64,000 nucleotides of DNA from Eudorina sp. 2006-703-Eu-15 (taxonomy: Eukaryota > Chlorophyta > Chlorophyceae > Chlamydomonadales > Volvocaceae), in contig BDSI01000025.1 of assembly GCA_003117195.1 (NCBI GenBank), positions 1,010,898-1,074,897 of the forward strand, given 5' to 3'. This document shows, in pieces, positions 1-11,339 of this stretch. Below the pieces are notes generated by a model, which was given only the letters and a program-made list of their open reading frames with translations, was not told where the DNA came from and made no database searches. Position 1 is the first letter of the stretch. Every line of letters starts with the position of its first letter. Made by a program: the position numbers and the translations under genes.

Positions 1-3000
1 AGATTTGATCCCGTCACTCTTCTAACCAACCCCCTCCATTCCTTGTGCGCTGCGATGCCCCTCGCGAGATGGAGCCTGCTTACGTTAGTTGGTCCAGACG
101 AGCGCCTGCGGACCTCGACGGTACGTCACTAGCAGTGCGCAGCTGCCGTTCCACGATAGGCGCTGACCGCCTCACTTGCGTACTTGCGTGCAGGACCTAC
201 CACTCATGGTGATAGGTCATAGGCCAGGTGATGAGGCTGAACGATAATACGGATCTGCCCGCGCGTTATGGCACGAGCTGACTCCCTTGGTCGTATGTAA
301 CTTCTTATTGCTTGCAGGCGCGGTGGCTGCTGGTGTTGCGGATTGATTGGCCAGGTGCGAAGGTAAGTCCGCGCCTACAAGGTGAGTCAGCCGCTTCGTG
401 ATTGCGAATCGGCCCCTTGCTATTGGCACGAGCTGACTCGCTCGGTCGTATGTAACTTCTTATTGCTTGCAGGCGCGGTGGTAGCCCAGGTGTTGGTAAG
501 TTGGTAGGTAAGTTTTGCTTCGCAAGTACTACGTCAGCTTTCCACACACTGACCCCGCCCTCGCGTCGCTGCTTGCAGAATCGATCATCGGAAGGAGTGC
601 CCCGTCGGGTTTGCCAACACGTTCACTCACCGCCTGACGCATCCCCCTGCATCCCCAAGACTAAAGCCCATGCTGTGCACCTTAACGAGATCCCGCATCC
701 GATTTGGCTGGGCTCGGGATCATGTGCCGGTCGCTTGATGGGTCGGGCCCAGGGAGGGATCGGGTAACTGGGTTGGGCCCGGGGAATCATCATTCGCACG
801 CTCCTGAACTTGCAGCACAGCCCTTGCTTCAGCTCCGCGCCGCAGCCACCTCAGCCAAGCCGTTCAGCTCCGCGAAGCAGCCACCTCAGCCAAGCCGTTC
901 AGCTCCGCGAAGCAGCCACCTCAGCCACACCGTTCAGCTCCGCTCAGCACAGCGCAGCGCAGCCTTTGCACACGCATTCACGTTGTTAGCTGTTGATTTC
1001 GTACAATGCCGTAGACCCATGAGATTTGATCCCGTCACTCTTCTAACCAACCCCCTCCATTCCTTGTGCGCTGCGATGCCCCTCGCGAGATGGAGCCTGC
1101 TTACGTTAGTTGGTCCAGACGAGCGCCTGCGGACCTCGACGGTACGTCACTAGCAGTGCGCAGCTGCCGTTCCACGATAGGCGCTGACCGCCTCACTTGC
1201 GTACTTGCGTGCAGGACCTACCACTCATGGTGATAGGTCATAGGCCAGGTGATGAGGCTGAACGATAATACGGATCTGCCCGCGCGTTATGGCACGAGCT
1301 GACTCCCTTGGTCGTATGTAACTTCTTATTGCTTGCAGGCGCGGTGGCTGCTGGTGTTGCGGATTGATTGGCCAGGTGCGAAGGTAAGTCCGCGCCTACA
1401 AGGTGAGTCAGCCGCTTCGTGATTGCGAATCGGCCCCTTGCTATTGGCACGAGCTGACTCGCTCGGTCGTATGTAACTTCTTATTGCTTGCAGGCGCGGT
1501 GGTAGCCCAGGTGTTGGTAAGTTGGTAGGTAAGTTTTGCTTCGCAAGTACTACGTCAGCTTTCCACACACTGACCCCGCCCTCGCGTCGCTGCTTGCAGA
1601 ATCGATCATCGGAAGGAGTGCCCCGTCGGGTTTGCCAACACGTTCACTCACCGCCTGACGCATCCCCCTGCATCCCCAAGACTAAAGCCCATGCTGTGCA
1701 CCTTAACGAGATCCCGCATCCGATTTGGCTGGGCTCGGGATCATGTGCCGGTCGCTTGATGGGTCGGGCCCAGGGAGGGATCGGGTAACTGGGTTGGGCC
1801 CGGGGAATCATCATTCGCACGCTCCTGAACTTGCAGCACAGCCCTTGCTTCAGCTCCGCGCCGCAGCCACCTCAGCCAAGCCGTTCAGCTCCGCGAAGCA
1901 GCCACCTCAGCCAAGCCGTTCAGCTCCGCGAAGCAGCCACCTCAGCCACACCGTTCAGCTCCGCTCAGCACAGCGCAGCGCAGCCTTTGCACACGCATTC
2001 ACGTTGTTAGCTGTTGATTTCGTACAATGCCGTAGACCCATGAGATTTGATCCCGTCACTCTTCTAACCAACCCCCTCCATTCCTTGTGCGCTGCGATGC
2101 CCCTCGCGAGATGGAGCCTGCTTACGTTAGTTGGTCCAGACGAGCGCCTGCGGACCTCGACGGTACGTCACTAGCAGTGCGCAGCTGCCGTTCCACGATA
2201 GGCGCTGACCGCCTCACTTGCGTACTTGCGTGCAGGACCTACCGCTCATGGTGATAGGTCATAGGCCAGGTGATGAGGCTGAACGATAATACGGATCTGC
2301 CCGCGTGTTATGGCACGAGCTGACTCCCTCGGTCGTATGTAACTTCTTATTGCTTGCAGGCGCGGTGGCTGCTGGTGTTGCGGATTGATTGGCCAGGTGC
2401 GAAGGTAAGTCCGCGCCTACAAGTTGAGTCAGCCGCTTCGTGATTGCGAATCGGCCCCTTGCTATTGGCACGAGCTGACTCGCTCGGTCGTATGTAACTT
2501 CTTATTGCTTGCAGGCGCGGTGGTAGCCCAGGTGTTGGTAAGTTGGTAGGTAAGTTTTGCTTCGCAAGTACTACGTCAGCTTTCCACACACTGACCCCGC
2601 CCTCGCGTCGCTGCTTGCAGAATCGATCATCGGAAGGAGTGCCCCGTCGGGTTTGCCAACACGTTCACTCACCGCCTGACGCATCCCCCTGCATCCCCAA
2701 GACTAAAGCCCATGCTGTGCACCTTAACGAGATCCCGCATCCGATTTGGCTGGGCTCGGGATCATGTGCCGGTCGCTTGATGGGTCGGGCCCAGGGAGGG
2801 ATCGGGTAACTGGGTTGGGCCCGGGGAATCATCATTCGCACGCTCCTGAACTTGCAGCACAGCCCTTGCTTCAGCTCCGCGCCGCAGCCACCTCAGCCAA
2901 GCCGTTCAGCTCCGCGAAGCAGCCACCTCAGCCAAGCCGTTCAGCTCCGCGAAGCAGCCACCTCAGCCACACCGTTCAGCTCCGCTCAGCACAGCGCAGC

Positions 3001-3892
3001 GCAGCCTTTGCACACGCATTCACGTTGTTAGCTGTTGATTTCGTACAATGCCGTAGACCCATGAGATTTGATCCCGTCACTCTTCTAACCAACCCCCTCC
3101 ATTCCTTGTGCGCTGCGATGCCCCTCGCGAGATGGAGCCTGCTTACGTTAGTTGGTCCAGACGAGCGCCTGCGGACCTCGACGGTAAGTCACTAGCAGTG
3201 CGCAGCTGCCGTTCCACGATAGGCGCTGACCGCCTCACTTGCGTACTTGCGTGCAGGACCTACCGCTCATGGTGATAGGTCATAGGCCAGGTGATGAGGC
3301 TGAACGATAATACGGATCTGCCCGCGTGTTATGGCACGAGCTGACTCCCTCGGTCGTATGTAACTTCTTATTGCTTGCAGGCGCGGTGGCTGCTGGTGTT
3401 GCGGATTGATTGGCCAGGTGCGAAGGTAAGTCCGCGCCTACAAGTTGAGTCAGCCGCTTCGTGATTGCGAATCGGCCCCTTGCTATTGGCACGAGCTGAC
3501 TCGCTCGGTCGTATGTAACTTCTTATTGCTTGCAGGCGCGGTGGTAGCCCAGGTGTTGGTAAGTTGGTAGGTAAGTTTTGCTTCGCAAGTACTACGTCAG
3601 CTTTCCACACACTGACCCCGCCCTCGCGTCGCTGCTTGCAGAATCGATCATCGGAAGGAGTGCCCCGTCGGGTTTGCCAACACGTTCACTCACCGCCTGA
3701 CGCATCCCCCTGCATCCCCAAGACTAAAGCCCATGCTGTGCACCTTAACGAGATCCCGCATACGATTTGGCTGGGCTCGGGATCATGTGCCGGTCGCTTG
3801 ATGGGTCGGGCCCAGGGAGGGATCGGGTAACTGGGTTGGGCCCGGGGAATCATCATTCGCACGCTCCTGAACTTGCAGCACAGCCCTTGCTT

Positions 3893-4032
3893 CAGCTCCG
3901 CGCCGCAGCCACCTCAGCCACGCCGTTCAGCTCCGCGCCGCAGCCACCTCAGCCACGCCGTTCAGCTCCGCGCCGCAGCCACCTCAGCCACGCCGTTCAG
4001 CTCCGCGAAGCAGCCACCTCAGCCACACCGTT
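3893..4032 (+). repeat. Nested 35-bp minisatellite, 4 copies
   Basis: The 35-bp motif begins CAGCTCCGCG, continues CCGCAGCCAC (or AAGCAGCCAC) and ends CCACGCCGTT. Copies begin at 3893, 3928, 3963 and 3998. Equivalent blocks sit in every array unit: 3 copies from 830, 1851 and 2872, 4 from about 6040, and 2 in the seventh unit near 7105. Array B has equivalent blocks near 11990, 13095, 14203 and 15321. Confidence 0.95.
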
Positions 4033-4948
4033 CAGCTCCGCTCAGCACAGCGCAGCGCAGCCTTTGCACACGCATTCACGTTGTTAGCTGTTGATTTCGT
4101 ACAATGCCGTAGACCCATGAGATTTGATCCCGTCACTCTTCTAACCAACCCCCTCCATTCCTTGTGCGCTGCGATGCCCCTCGCGAGATGGAGCCTGCTT
4201 ACGTTAGTTGGTCCAGACGAGCGCCTGCGGACCTCGACGGTAAGTCACTAGCAGTGCGCAGCTGCCGTTCCACGATAGGCGCTGACCGCCTCACTTGCGT
4301 ACTTGCGTGCAGGACCTACCACTCATGGTGATAGGTCATAGGCCAGGTGATGAGGCTGAACGATAATACGGATCTGCCCGCGCGTTATGGCACGAGCTGA
4401 CTCCCTTGGTCGTATGTAACTTCTTATTGCTTGCAGGCGCGGTGGCTGCTGGTGTTGCGGATTGATTGGCCAGGTGCGAAGGTAAGTCCGCGCCTACAAG
4501 GTGAGTCAGCCGCTTCGTGATTGCGAATCGGCCCCTTGCTATTGGCACGAGCTGACTCGCTCGGTCGTATGTAACTTCTTATTGCTTGCAGGCGCGGTGG
4601 TAGCCCAGGTGTTGGTAAGTTGGTAGGTAAGTTTTGCTTCGCAAGTACTACGTCAGCTTTCCACACACTGACCCCGCCCTCGCGTCGCTGCTTGCAGAAT
4701 CGATCATCGGAAGGAGTGCCCCGTCGGGTTTGCCAACACGTTCACTCACCGCCTGACGCATCCCCCTGCATCCCCAAGACTAAAGCCCATGCTGTGCACC
4801 TTAACGAGATCCCGCATACGATTTGGCTGGGCTCGGGATCATGTGCCGGTCGCTTGATGGGTCGGGCCCAGGGAGGGATCGGGTAACTGGGTTGGGCCCG
4901 GGGAATCATCATTCGCACGCTCCTGAACTTGCAGCACAGCCCTTGCTT

Positions 4949-5123
4949 CAGCTCCGCGCCGCAGCCACCTCAGCCACGCCGTTCAGCTCCGCGCCGCAGC
5001 CACCTCAGCCACGCCGTTCAGCTCCGCGCCGCAGCCACCTCAGCCACGCCGTTCAGCTCCGCGCCGCAGCCACCTCAGCCACGCCGTTCAGCTCCGCGAA
5101 GCAGCCACCTCAGCCACACCGTT
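4949..5123 (+). repeat. Nested 35-bp minisatellite, 5 copies (longest block)
   Basis: This is the expanded version of the 35-bp block inside the 1,091-bp unit. The two copies above the three-copy norm account exactly for the 70 extra bases of that unit. Confidence 0.95.
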
Positions 5124-7678
5124 CAGCTCCGCTCAGCACAGCGCAGCGCAGCCTTTGCACACGCATTCACGTTGTTAGCTGTTGATTTCGTACAATGCCG
5201 TAGACCCATGAGATTTGATCCCGTCACTCTTCTAACCAACCCCCTCCATTCCTTGTGCGCTGCGATGCCCCTCGCGAGATGGAGCCTGCTTACGTTAGTT
5301 GGTCCAGACGAGCGCCTGCGGACCTCGACGGTAAGTCACTAGCAGTGCGCAGCTGCCGTTCCACGATAGGCGCTGACCGCCTCACTTGCGTACTTGCGTG
5401 CAGGACCTACCACTCATGGTGATAGGTCATAGGCCAGGTGATGAGGCTGAACGATAATACGGATCTGCCCGCGCGTTATGGCACGAGCTGACTCCCTTGG
5501 TCGTATGTAACTTCTTATTGCTTGCAGGCGCGGTGGCTGCTGGTGTTGCGGATTGATTGGCCAGGTGCGAAGGTAAGTCCGCGCCTACAAGGTGAGTCAG
5601 CCGCTTCGTGATTGCGAATCGGCCCCTTGCTATTGGCACGAGCTGACTCGCTCGGTCGTATGTAACTTCTTATTGCTTGCAGGCGCGGTGGTAGCCCAGG
5701 TGTTGGTAAGTTGGTAGGTAAGTTTTGCTTCGCAAGTACTACGTCAGCTTTCCACACACTGACCCCGCCCTCGCGTCGCTGCTTGCAGAATCGATCATCG
5801 GAAGGAGTGCCCCGTCGGGTTTGCCAACACGTTCACTCACCGCCTGACGCATCCCCCTGCATCCCCAAGACTAAAGCCCATGCTGTGCACCTTAACGAGA
5901 TCCCGCATACGATTTGGCTGGGCTCGGGATCATGTGCCGGTCGCTTGATGGGTCGGGCCCAGGGAGGGATCGGGTAACTGGGTTGGGCCCGGGGAATCAT
6001 CATTCGCACGCTCCTGAACTTGCAGCACAGCCCTTGCTTCAGCTCCGCGCCGCAGCCACCTCAGCCACGCCGTTCAGCTCCGCGCCGCAGCCACCTCAGC
6101 CACGCCGTTCAGCTCCGCGCCGCAGCCACCTCAGCCACGCCGTTCAGCTCCGCGAAGCAGCCACCTCAGCCACACCGTTCAGCTCCGCTCAGCACAGCGC
6201 AGCGCAGCCTTTGCACACGCATTCACGTTGTTAGCTGTTGATTTCGTACAATGCCGTAGACCCATGAGATTTGATCCCGTCACTCTTCTAACCAACCCCC
6301 TCCATTCCTTGTGCGCTGCGATGCCCCTCGCGAGATGGAGCCTGCTTACGTTAGTTGGTCCAGACGAGCGCCTGCGGACCTCGACGGTAAGTCACTAGCA
6401 GTGCGCAGCTGCCGTTCCACGATAGGCGCTGACCGCCTCACTTGCGTACTTGCGTGCAGGACCTACCGCTCATGGTGATAGGTCATAGGCCAGGTGATGA
6501 GGCTGAACGATAATACGGATCTGCCCGCGCGTTATGGCACGAGCTGACTCCCTTGGTCGTATGTAACTTCTTATTGCTTGCAGGCGCGGTGGCTGCTGGT
6601 GTTGCGGATTGATTGGCCAGGTGCGAAGGTAAGTCCGCGCCTACAAGGTGAGTCAGCCGCTTCGTGATTGCGAATCGGCCCCTTGCTATTGGCACGAGCT
6701 GACTCCCTTGGTCGTAACTTCTTATTGCTTGCAGGCGCGGTGGTAGCCCAGGTGTTGGTAAGTTGGTAGGTAAGTTTTGCTTCGCAAGTACTACGTCAGC
6801 TTTCCACACACTGACCCCGCCCTCGCGTCGCTGCTTGCAGAATCGATCATCGGAAGGAGTGCCCCGTCGGGTTTGCCAACACGTTCACTCACCGCCTGAC
6901 GCATCCCCCTGCATCCCCAAGACTAAAGCCCATGCTGTGCACCTTAACGAGATCCCGCATCCGGTAGGTGACGATTGGGCTGGGCTCGGGATCATGTGCC
7001 GGTCGCTTGTTGGGTCGGGCCCAGGGAGGGATCGGGTAACTGGGTTGGGCCCGGGGAATCATCATTCGCACGCTGCTGAACTTGCAGCACAGCCCTTGCT
7101 TCAGCTCCGCGCCGCAGCCACCTCAGCCAATCCGTTCAGCTCCGCGAAGCAGCCACCTCAGCCACACCGTTCAGCTCCGCTCAGCACAGCGCAGCGCAGC
7201 CTTTGCACACGCATTCACGTTGTTAGCTGTTGATTTCGTACAATGTCGTAGACCCATGAGATTTGATCCCGTCACTCTTCTAACCAACCCCCTCCATTCC
7301 TTGTGCGCTGCGATGCCCCTCGCGAGATGGAGCCTGCTTACGTTAGTTGGTCCAGACGAGCGCCTGCGGACCTCGACGGTACGTCACTAGCAGTGCGCAG
7401 CTGCCGTTCCACGATAGGCGCTGACCGCCTCACTTGCGTACTTGCGTGCAGGACCTACCGCTCATGGTGATAGGTCATAGGCCAGGTGATGAGGCTGAAC
7501 GATAATACGGATCTGCCCGCGCGTTAAGGCACGAGCTGACTCCCTTGGTCGTATGTAACTTCTTATTGCTTGCAAGCGCGGTGGCTGCTGGTGTTGCGGA
7601 TTGATTGGCCAGGTGCGAAGGTAAGTCCGCGCCTACAAGGTGAGTCAGCCGCTTCGTGATTGCGAATCGGCCCCTTGC

Positions 7679-8632
7679 TTGTTGACTTGTTGACGCGCCA
7701 CGGTTGTCTCAAAGTCCGCGAGGTGGTCCGGCAAACGTTGTCCGCACGTTCTTGTCACTGCTTCACCGTCTGGCCGTCGGGCCACCGCAACTTCTGGAGC
7801 GGCCGCAGCCTCACACCGCACCCAGACGCCGGCCTCGGCCTGGCGTTGCAACTGTGGTGGCGGGCAGTGGCAGTGGCGCAGCAGTCCCTGTCGGCCTACC
7901 TGGCCGCTTCACAGACCGGCGCCGGCACAGGCGCGGCACCTAGCCGCCGCCGATCCGCGACCACACTGCCTCTCCTGTGCGGCTCCGCTGCGGTCGGTGT
8001 CCTTCACATTCAAGCAGGCACCGGTGGGCCTTTCGCGGATTCGTTAACGGTCCGCGGCCCTGGTGTCCGGCGGGACGGCGGCGGGCGGTGGGGTGGACGG
8101 GTGTGCTTCGGGCGGCGAACCCGACTGGACACGTGGACGGACCAGCTCACCTACCAACCAATGCTCAACCGGTGGTTTTCACCACCACGAACAGCGTGGA
8201 CTAGACGGGGACCCGCGCTATCATCGCCGTGCATTGTTTGCACAACCCTTTTTGGGACCCGCTTTGACCCCTTCTGTCGCCCCCTTGCAAGAGGTCAGGC
8301 CTCGCCACACTGGCCGTACGCGCCCCTGGGGCCTTGGCCGCCAGCGGCTGACCCCCTCACGGACGGACGCGCTCAGGTGCTTCACGGATGAGCATGGTAG
8401 TGGGGATGCCACCTCACCGGACGGGTTGCTCAGGTTTTCTGGCTTTGGGTCTTATTAGCTCGTCAAAAGCGCCCCTGCGGTCGCGCGTCGTGCACCAGTT
8501 ATAGTTGGTTAACAGTTGGGTCCTCCTCCATGGCACTGCCTCATGCAGCTGCCCCACATGACGCACTTTCGCAGGAACAGGGAAATCTCTGTCGCGCGCT
8601 GTACGATGAGCCAGTAGTCATCATAGCCCGGT
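7679..8632. repeat. Duplicated array flank, copy 1
   Basis: This is non-satellite sequence immediately after array A. It is nearly identical to 15932-16823, which follows array B. Relative to copy 2 it keeps about 70 bp around 8235-8305. Homology ends near 8632, just after the shared string ATCATAGCCCGGTTT. The long open frames here (for example 243 codons from 7660 on the plus strand) have no recognisable domain, and the frame is broken by the copy-2 deletion, so I do not call a gene. Confidence 0.9.
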
Positions 8633-11339
8633 TTTGCCCGGTGATGGCTTCTTGCCCAGCAGGTGTGTACCCTATGTCGTCAAGCAGCGAGGCAAAATGT
8701 TGGGATGACCTCCGGCAGTACCCACCAACGTGTGGGTGATAGGTTCAAATCCCGGGAGCGCTTGGTGTCAGATGGCATGGCGTTTTGGGTTACTGGTCTG
8801 AATTCAAGGTTGTTACATCATCGCCAACAGATGAGTTATTCGTGTGCAACGAAGCCGCGAAGGTTGGAGAGGCCAGGCCCCAGGTAGGCGGCAGGAGAGG
8901 TCAGAGTGGAGGATGGAGGGGAGGTCTTCCCAAGGGGGAGGTTACCTAACCCACATCATAACCCTCCATCCCCCTCATCCCCCGTTGCGCTGTGTTACCC
9001 CCATTCTCTCTCCAGGCTTGCGGCCGCCCGTCGATTCCTGCATTTTGGTATGCATTGGCTTGTCGCTGCTGCAACGGCGCGCCTTATCACCCGTTCCCTC
9101 GGCTTCCCCTGGGCATTGACATGGCCTTTGCGCAATAACTGCGGCACGGCGTCCATTCCATATCTTGCAGGTCCGTACGGCAATCCCGGGTCAGTATGGG
9201 TCGAGTCCCCCAGTCCCCCAGCGCACTTGGCCTGTTGTTGCACATGGCGGCAGCGCGATCGCGCACTCGCGCTGCTGCTGCGTATTGTATCCGCGGGGGC
9301 GGAGGATGTTCTAAGCGAGTCAGGTACCGGCATACAGCAAAGCGAGTGAAGGTACCGGTCTTCCGGTGTTCCTGTCGTGCTTCGGTTACCGTTGGGAGTT
9401 CTCGAGTTCAAGCAGTCCATCCCTCACGGCTTTCTTGAACGATGCCGCACAATAATATAAAAGAAGCAGGTCCCAAACTTCAGATACTTTTTGGCCGGTC
9501 GCTGCAGGATGATTGCGTACCGAAGAAAAGCCCCGCAACTTCGTCCTGATGATCCATTTCCTTTGCTTATCTTGTTTTGGTTGGCACCCTTTGGTAGAAC
9601 TGACTTGGCGGAAGCCAACATACTCAACCCATGTTACTCTTGATCTTGCTTAGGTTCTGGATACTGACCTCTTCCCAATTGGTGTCCACTTCATCTACAT
9701 TTCGATTTCTTTTTGTCCTGGATGGAAAATGGTGGCCAGCACAACCGTCGCAAGCATGTAAGGTGTCGACCCAGCGAACTCGCCCATAACTTTCAGAACA
9801 TTTGATGTGCGCGTTAAACACTCCTCCTTGCGCACTCTAGTCTATATCACTTCTTTGCGGCTTGCCTGTCGCCTCCTATCCAACATTCTTGCCGTCATGA
9901 CAGCCCCGCCGGCCGCAGCATATGTTGCAGGGAACCTATAGCTAACACTAGTAGTGAGCGGAAAATCGCTAGTCTGCGGAGATGGTGGGGCGGCTGCGGC
10001 TAGGCGAGGTTGGTGATGTGCAGCACGCTTGGCACTGCCGCGGAGCGAACGAGCAGAACGCAGCATACCAGTATTCCTAGTGCAGACGGCGCAAGGCACA
10101 AGGAGATTGGCCGTGACGAATACCGCAACAGTTGGCTGCGCCCGGAGGCCCGAGGCGCAGCCCACAGGCTGGGCCTGACAAGCTGACAAGGTCAGTACTG
10201 CTCTGGTTGGGTTGTTGCCAAAACCATGGGTTGAGTTTCAGGTCACGCGCACTCTCACCACACAGCTTGCGCATAAGCAATAAGACTAGCTTCCCTAGTA
10301 TTTGCTGGATGACGCTGAGAACCGGACGGGAGTATTCCCAGTGACCTTTCGGCCTGTTGTCAGTGTTATCGAGTGTTATTCAGCAGAGACTTGGTGAGCC
10401 GGTCTTATCGCTGATCTGCAAGCTGCGTGGTAATGTGTTAGGGCCCCCAGGGCCCCACAACTCAACCCTTGGTTTTGCGCTAAACCCAACCAGAGCAGTA
10501 CCGACCTTGTCATCTTGTCAGACATGTGCCATTGCCAGTAGTGATTACGAACCATCAGTAGCATCTCGTAATCAGAATCGTCTGACAGAGAAGTCAGGAA
10601 GCCGGGCATCTGCACGGCCGAGAGCCAGGAAGCGCTTCGCCGCTGCTTTCGTGCATTGGACATCCTATATAAACCTGCGGCTGGCTTTTTTTCCACCACA
10701 AAGCTGCAGGAACAAATAGTGTCTGTAATACCAGCTCACATAGAGCTTCTTATTGCACTCTCGCTCAAGCTGAGTTTCTGTCCCGAAGCACTGCCTCCCT
10801 GCTTATTCTTCCTATACGATCATAATTAAAATCTTTAAAATTAGCTTGCTATGTGGTTTTCAAACTGGAAGCTTGCTGTGTGGTCTTGCTATGTGGTTTT
10901 CAGCTCATCGGAAGTCTTGGGTTGGGCCCAGTCGACGGACTTCACTACTCTGGCCGTGGCTGAACAGCGCCTTTGAAAGGTGAGCTTCCGGTTTTGAGCC
11001 TTCTGCGCATTGCGTTACATTGGTTTCCACAGGCTGCATTTGCAGCTAGAGCTGCCGCCTTCTTTGACTACTTGATTATATTTCAACTCTATTGATGAAT
11101 TTCTTTTTTGCTAAGCTTGTTTCATTAACACGGTGACCAGCAGGCCCAACCGGTCGGTTGCTTCTCGCGCGGTCCTACTGCCCTTCCTGCCTGCTTCCGC
11201 CTCCTGATAACGCCCCCACACATCACGCCTCCCTCCCTCCCCCGCCCTCACTGTCACCCTGAGATGCAGATGGTGCACCTGAAGGATGACGTGCTCAAAT
11301 TCACTCAAGGCAGCCGCTTACAGCACAAGCGACACGGGC
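8633..11339. other. Spacer between the satellite arrays
   Basis: I see no convincing gene here. The stretch has mixed composition: a GC-rich part to about 9420, then AT-richer DNA. It contains the fold-back element at 10175-10521. A string at 8743-8755 resembles a tRNA T-loop but its stem does not pair. Confidence 0.6.
10175..10521. mobile_element. Fold-back / MITE-like inverted repeat
   Basis: An arm at about 10175-10237, beginning CTGACAAGCTGACAAGGTC, is repeated in inverted orientation at about 10460-10521, which ends GACCTTGTCATCTTGTCAG. The arms are about 62 bp, mostly identical, with a loop of roughly 220 bp and no coding capacity. This is the structure of a non-autonomous terminal-inverted-repeat element. 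I could not identify a clear target-site duplication by eye. Confidence 0.7.

Larger units (their letters stand above)
1..7678. repeat. Tandem satellite array A (about 7.4 units of a ~1,021-bp unit)
   Basis: Taking a fixed landmark (AGATTTGATCCCGTC), units begin at 1, 1022, 2043, 3064, 4120, 5211, 6267 and 7259, giving periods of 1021, 1021, 1021, 1056, 1091, 1056 and 992 bp. The last unit breaks off at about 7678. The first three units are nearly identical. Length differences are explained by 35-bp steps of a nested minisatellite plus small indels. Each unit repeats donor-like motifs (GGTAAGTCC, GGTAAGTTGGTAGGTAAG, ACGGTAMGTCAC) and acceptor-like motifs (TATTGCTTGCAG twice, CTTGCGTGCAG, GCTGCTTGCAG, GAACTTGCAG). 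Open frames of 70-149 codons recur in each unit, but their lengths change with the 35-bp copy number, which argues against coding. The array continues off the left edge of the window. It could be subtelomeric or derived from a transcribed spliced locus; the sequence does not decide. Confidence 0.95.

Noticed and set aside
704..7390. Recurring 70-149 codon frames in the satellite units as a repeated gene family
   Set aside because: Frame lengths change with each 35-bp copy step and with small indels, and the predicted peptides are low complexity.
8735..8762. tRNA-like T-loop (GGTTCAAATCCCGG)
   Set aside because: The T-stem does not pair beyond two bases and no cloverleaf can be drawn around it.
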